DNA from: an uncultured Actinomycetes bacterium
GTDB lineage: Bacteria; Actinomycetota; Actinomycetes; Nanopelagicales; Nanopelagicaceae
Assembly: GCA_903932885.1 (NCBI GenBank)
Contig: CAIZHT010000066.1
Span: 1-23,043, forward strand
Reading direction: 5' to 3'
DNA: 23,043 nt
A program made the position numbers and the translations under genes. Below are positions 21,820-23,043 of this stretch, in pieces. Within the stretch, counting starts at the first letter, position 1. Each line of letters begins with the position of its first letter. The notes beneath the pieces were generated by a model that did no database searches, was not told the origin of the DNA, and saw only the letters and a list, made by a program, of their open reading frames with translations.

Positions 21820-23043
21820 ATGAGCGCTCATCAGATTCCTGCAATATTTAAAGCATATGACATTCGCGGTTTAGTTGATTCTGAAATAACACCAGATTTC
21901 ACTTTTGCAACTGGAGTTGCATTTGCTCGATTCTTACAGCAAGAACGCGAACCTGGATCAGTAGTAATTGGTGAAGATATGCGTCCGTCATCTCCAGTTC
22001 TGGCAGATGCATTTTCAGCAGGAGTCACTTCTCAAGGATTAGATGTAAATCGAATCGGATTAGCATCAACAGATATGTTGTACTTTGCATCAGGAAAACT
22101 CAATCTTCCTGGAGCCATGTTTACCGCAAGTCATAACCCAGCTGAATACAACGGTATAAAGCTGTGTCTCAGTGGAGCTCGTCCAATTGGTAAAGAATCT
22201 GGATTGCTAGCGATTGAAAACTTTGTACGCCAAGGTTCGCCCATGTATATCCGCTCCATGGGAGTTGAAAAAGAAGTTGAGATGCTCACGGATTATGTCG
22301 ATTATTTATTATCTTTAGTAGATATATCAGAGATGCGTCGACTCAAAATTGTTGTTGATGCTGGAAATGGAATGGCTGGATATACAGCTCCTGCAATATT
22401 TGAACGCCTCAATGTAGAACTAATCCCATTATATTTTGAACTTGATGGAACTTTCCCAAATCATGAAGCAAACCCCATAGATCCAAAGAACCTTCGAGAT
22501 TTACAGAAGGCAGTAAAGAAGCATAATGCCGATTTAGGATTGGCATTTGATGGTGATGCCGATCGTTGCTTCTTAGTAGATGAGAACGGTGAGACCGTAA
22601 ATCCTTCTGACCTCACGTGCCTAGTTGCAGCAAGAGAATTAGCACGCGTACCAGGGTCAACAATAATTTATAACTTAATTTCTTCTAGAGCTGTTCTCGA
22701 AGTTATTGAAGAAAATAGCGGCACAGGATTGCGAAGTCGAGTTGGTCATTCATATATCAAAAAGATGATGGCTGATAGTGGAGCAATATTTGGTGGAGAG
22801 CATTCAGGGCACTTTTATTTCAAAGATTTTTGGCGCGCGGATTCTGGAGCGCTAGCAGCATTGCATGCAATTGCAGCACTTGGATCGAATAAAGTATCAA
22901 TATCAAAAATACTAAAGCCATATCAACGCTATGTATCAAGTGGTGAAATTAATTCAGTTGTATCAGATGCTCCTGCAGAGATGAAAAAAATCGAAGAAAA
23001 ATATGGTTCTCAATCTGGCGTCGAGATTGATCGCCTTGATGGA
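21820..23043 (+). CDS. Phosphomannomutase/phosphoglucomutase, 5' part (runs off window)
   Basis: The first 408 codons of an alpha-D-phosphohexomutase, open to the end of the window. Family landmarks are FKAYDIRG near the start (10-17), the phosphoserine loop TASHNPAEYNGIK with catalytic Ser104, the magnesium loop DGDADR (244-249), and the sugar-specificity loop GGEHSGH (325-331). It interconverts mannose-6-phosphate and mannose-1-phosphate, possibly also the glucose forms, upstream of GDP-mannose synthesis by the guanylyltransferase of this locus. About 45-50 residues should remain beyond the window, judged from the usual length of about 450-460. The ATG is two bases after the DUF3499 stop, indicating one operon. 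Confidence 0.93.
   Translation, partial: MSAHQIPAIFKAYDIRGLVDSEITPDFTFATGVAFARFLQQEREPGSVVIGEDMRPSSPVLADAFSAGVTSQGLDVNRIGLASTDMLYFASGKLNLPGAMFTASHNPAEYNGIKLCLSGARPIGKESGLLAIENFVRQGSPMYIRSMGVEKEVEMLTDYVDYLLSLVDISEMRRLKIVVDAGNGMAGYTAPAIFERLNVELIPLYFELDGTFPNHEANPIDPKNLRDLQKAVKKHNADLGLAFDGDADRCFLVDENGETVNPSDLTCLVAARELARVPGSTIIYNLISSRAVLEVIEENSGTGLRSRVGHSYIKKMMADSGAIFGGEHSGHFYFKDFWRADSGALAALHAIAALGSNKVSISKILKPYQRYVSSGEINSVVSDAPAEMKKIEEKYGSQSGVEIDRLDG

Noticed and set aside
1..23043. CRISPR array, tRNA or rRNA genes, insertion sequence, prophage, or defence system
   Set aside because: No regularly spaced repeats, no cloverleaf or rRNA-like sequence, no transposase, integrase or phage gene, and no recognisable defence genes. 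The window is almost fully taken up by chromosomal genes.

Overview
The window looks like a chromosomal segment of a free-living actinobacterium with a streamlined, AT-leaning genome. Signature genes support this: whiB, mshB (mycothiol pathway), moeZ, DUF3107, DUF3499, DUF5719, a 7Fe ferredoxin followed by dapC, and an actinobacterial-type tatB/mrp pair. By my tally of gene boundaries only about 2% of the sequence is non-coding, genes overlap by 4-30 bases, and all three convergent gene pairs overlap at their 3' ends. AT-leaning codon use, extreme compaction and actinobacterial gene content together suggest the freshwater acI group (Nanopelagicales, e.g. Planktophila-like). That placement is inference, not proven from the window.

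Layout. 1-1335 (+): the 3' end of tatB, overlapping mrp (Fe-S carrier ATPase). 1306-3094 (-): an overlapping pair, an MgtE-N/CBS protein without a channel domain followed by a DUF1003 membrane protein. 3166-7000 (+): a tight five-gene unit of EamA transporter, PHP phosphoesterase, MarC membrane protein, DUF2236 (MpaB-like) protein and an unusual ParA-like ATPase. 6997-9296 (-): TetR regulator, DUF3107 protein, DEAD-box RNA helicase. 9403-11784 (+): moeZ, mshB and a small membrane protein. 11781-14103 or 14130 (-): an SH3-like/GNAT acetyltransferase followed by cysS. 14198-16608 (+): fdxA, dapC and a sugar-1-phosphate (probably mannose) guanylyltransferase. 16746-23043 (+): whiB, a 1010-residue membrane glycosyltransferase, DUF5719, DUF3499, and the 5' part of a phosphomannomutase that runs off the window.

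The right-hand third reads as a cell-envelope locus: guanylyltransferase and phosphomannomutase supply activated mannose, the large glycosyltransferase and the secreted DUF5719 protein act at the membrane, and a WhiB Fe-S regulator sits in the middle. The left part is mostly conserved housekeeping.

The best regulatory signals are a 19-bp perfect palindrome between the divergent tetR and moeZ genes, and a recurring -10-like motif (TAnnnT, then 6-7 bases, then ATG) directly before at least five genes, which points to leaderless transcripts. No tRNA, rRNA, CRISPR array, insertion sequence or phage gene was seen. No gap between genes exceeds 137 bases.
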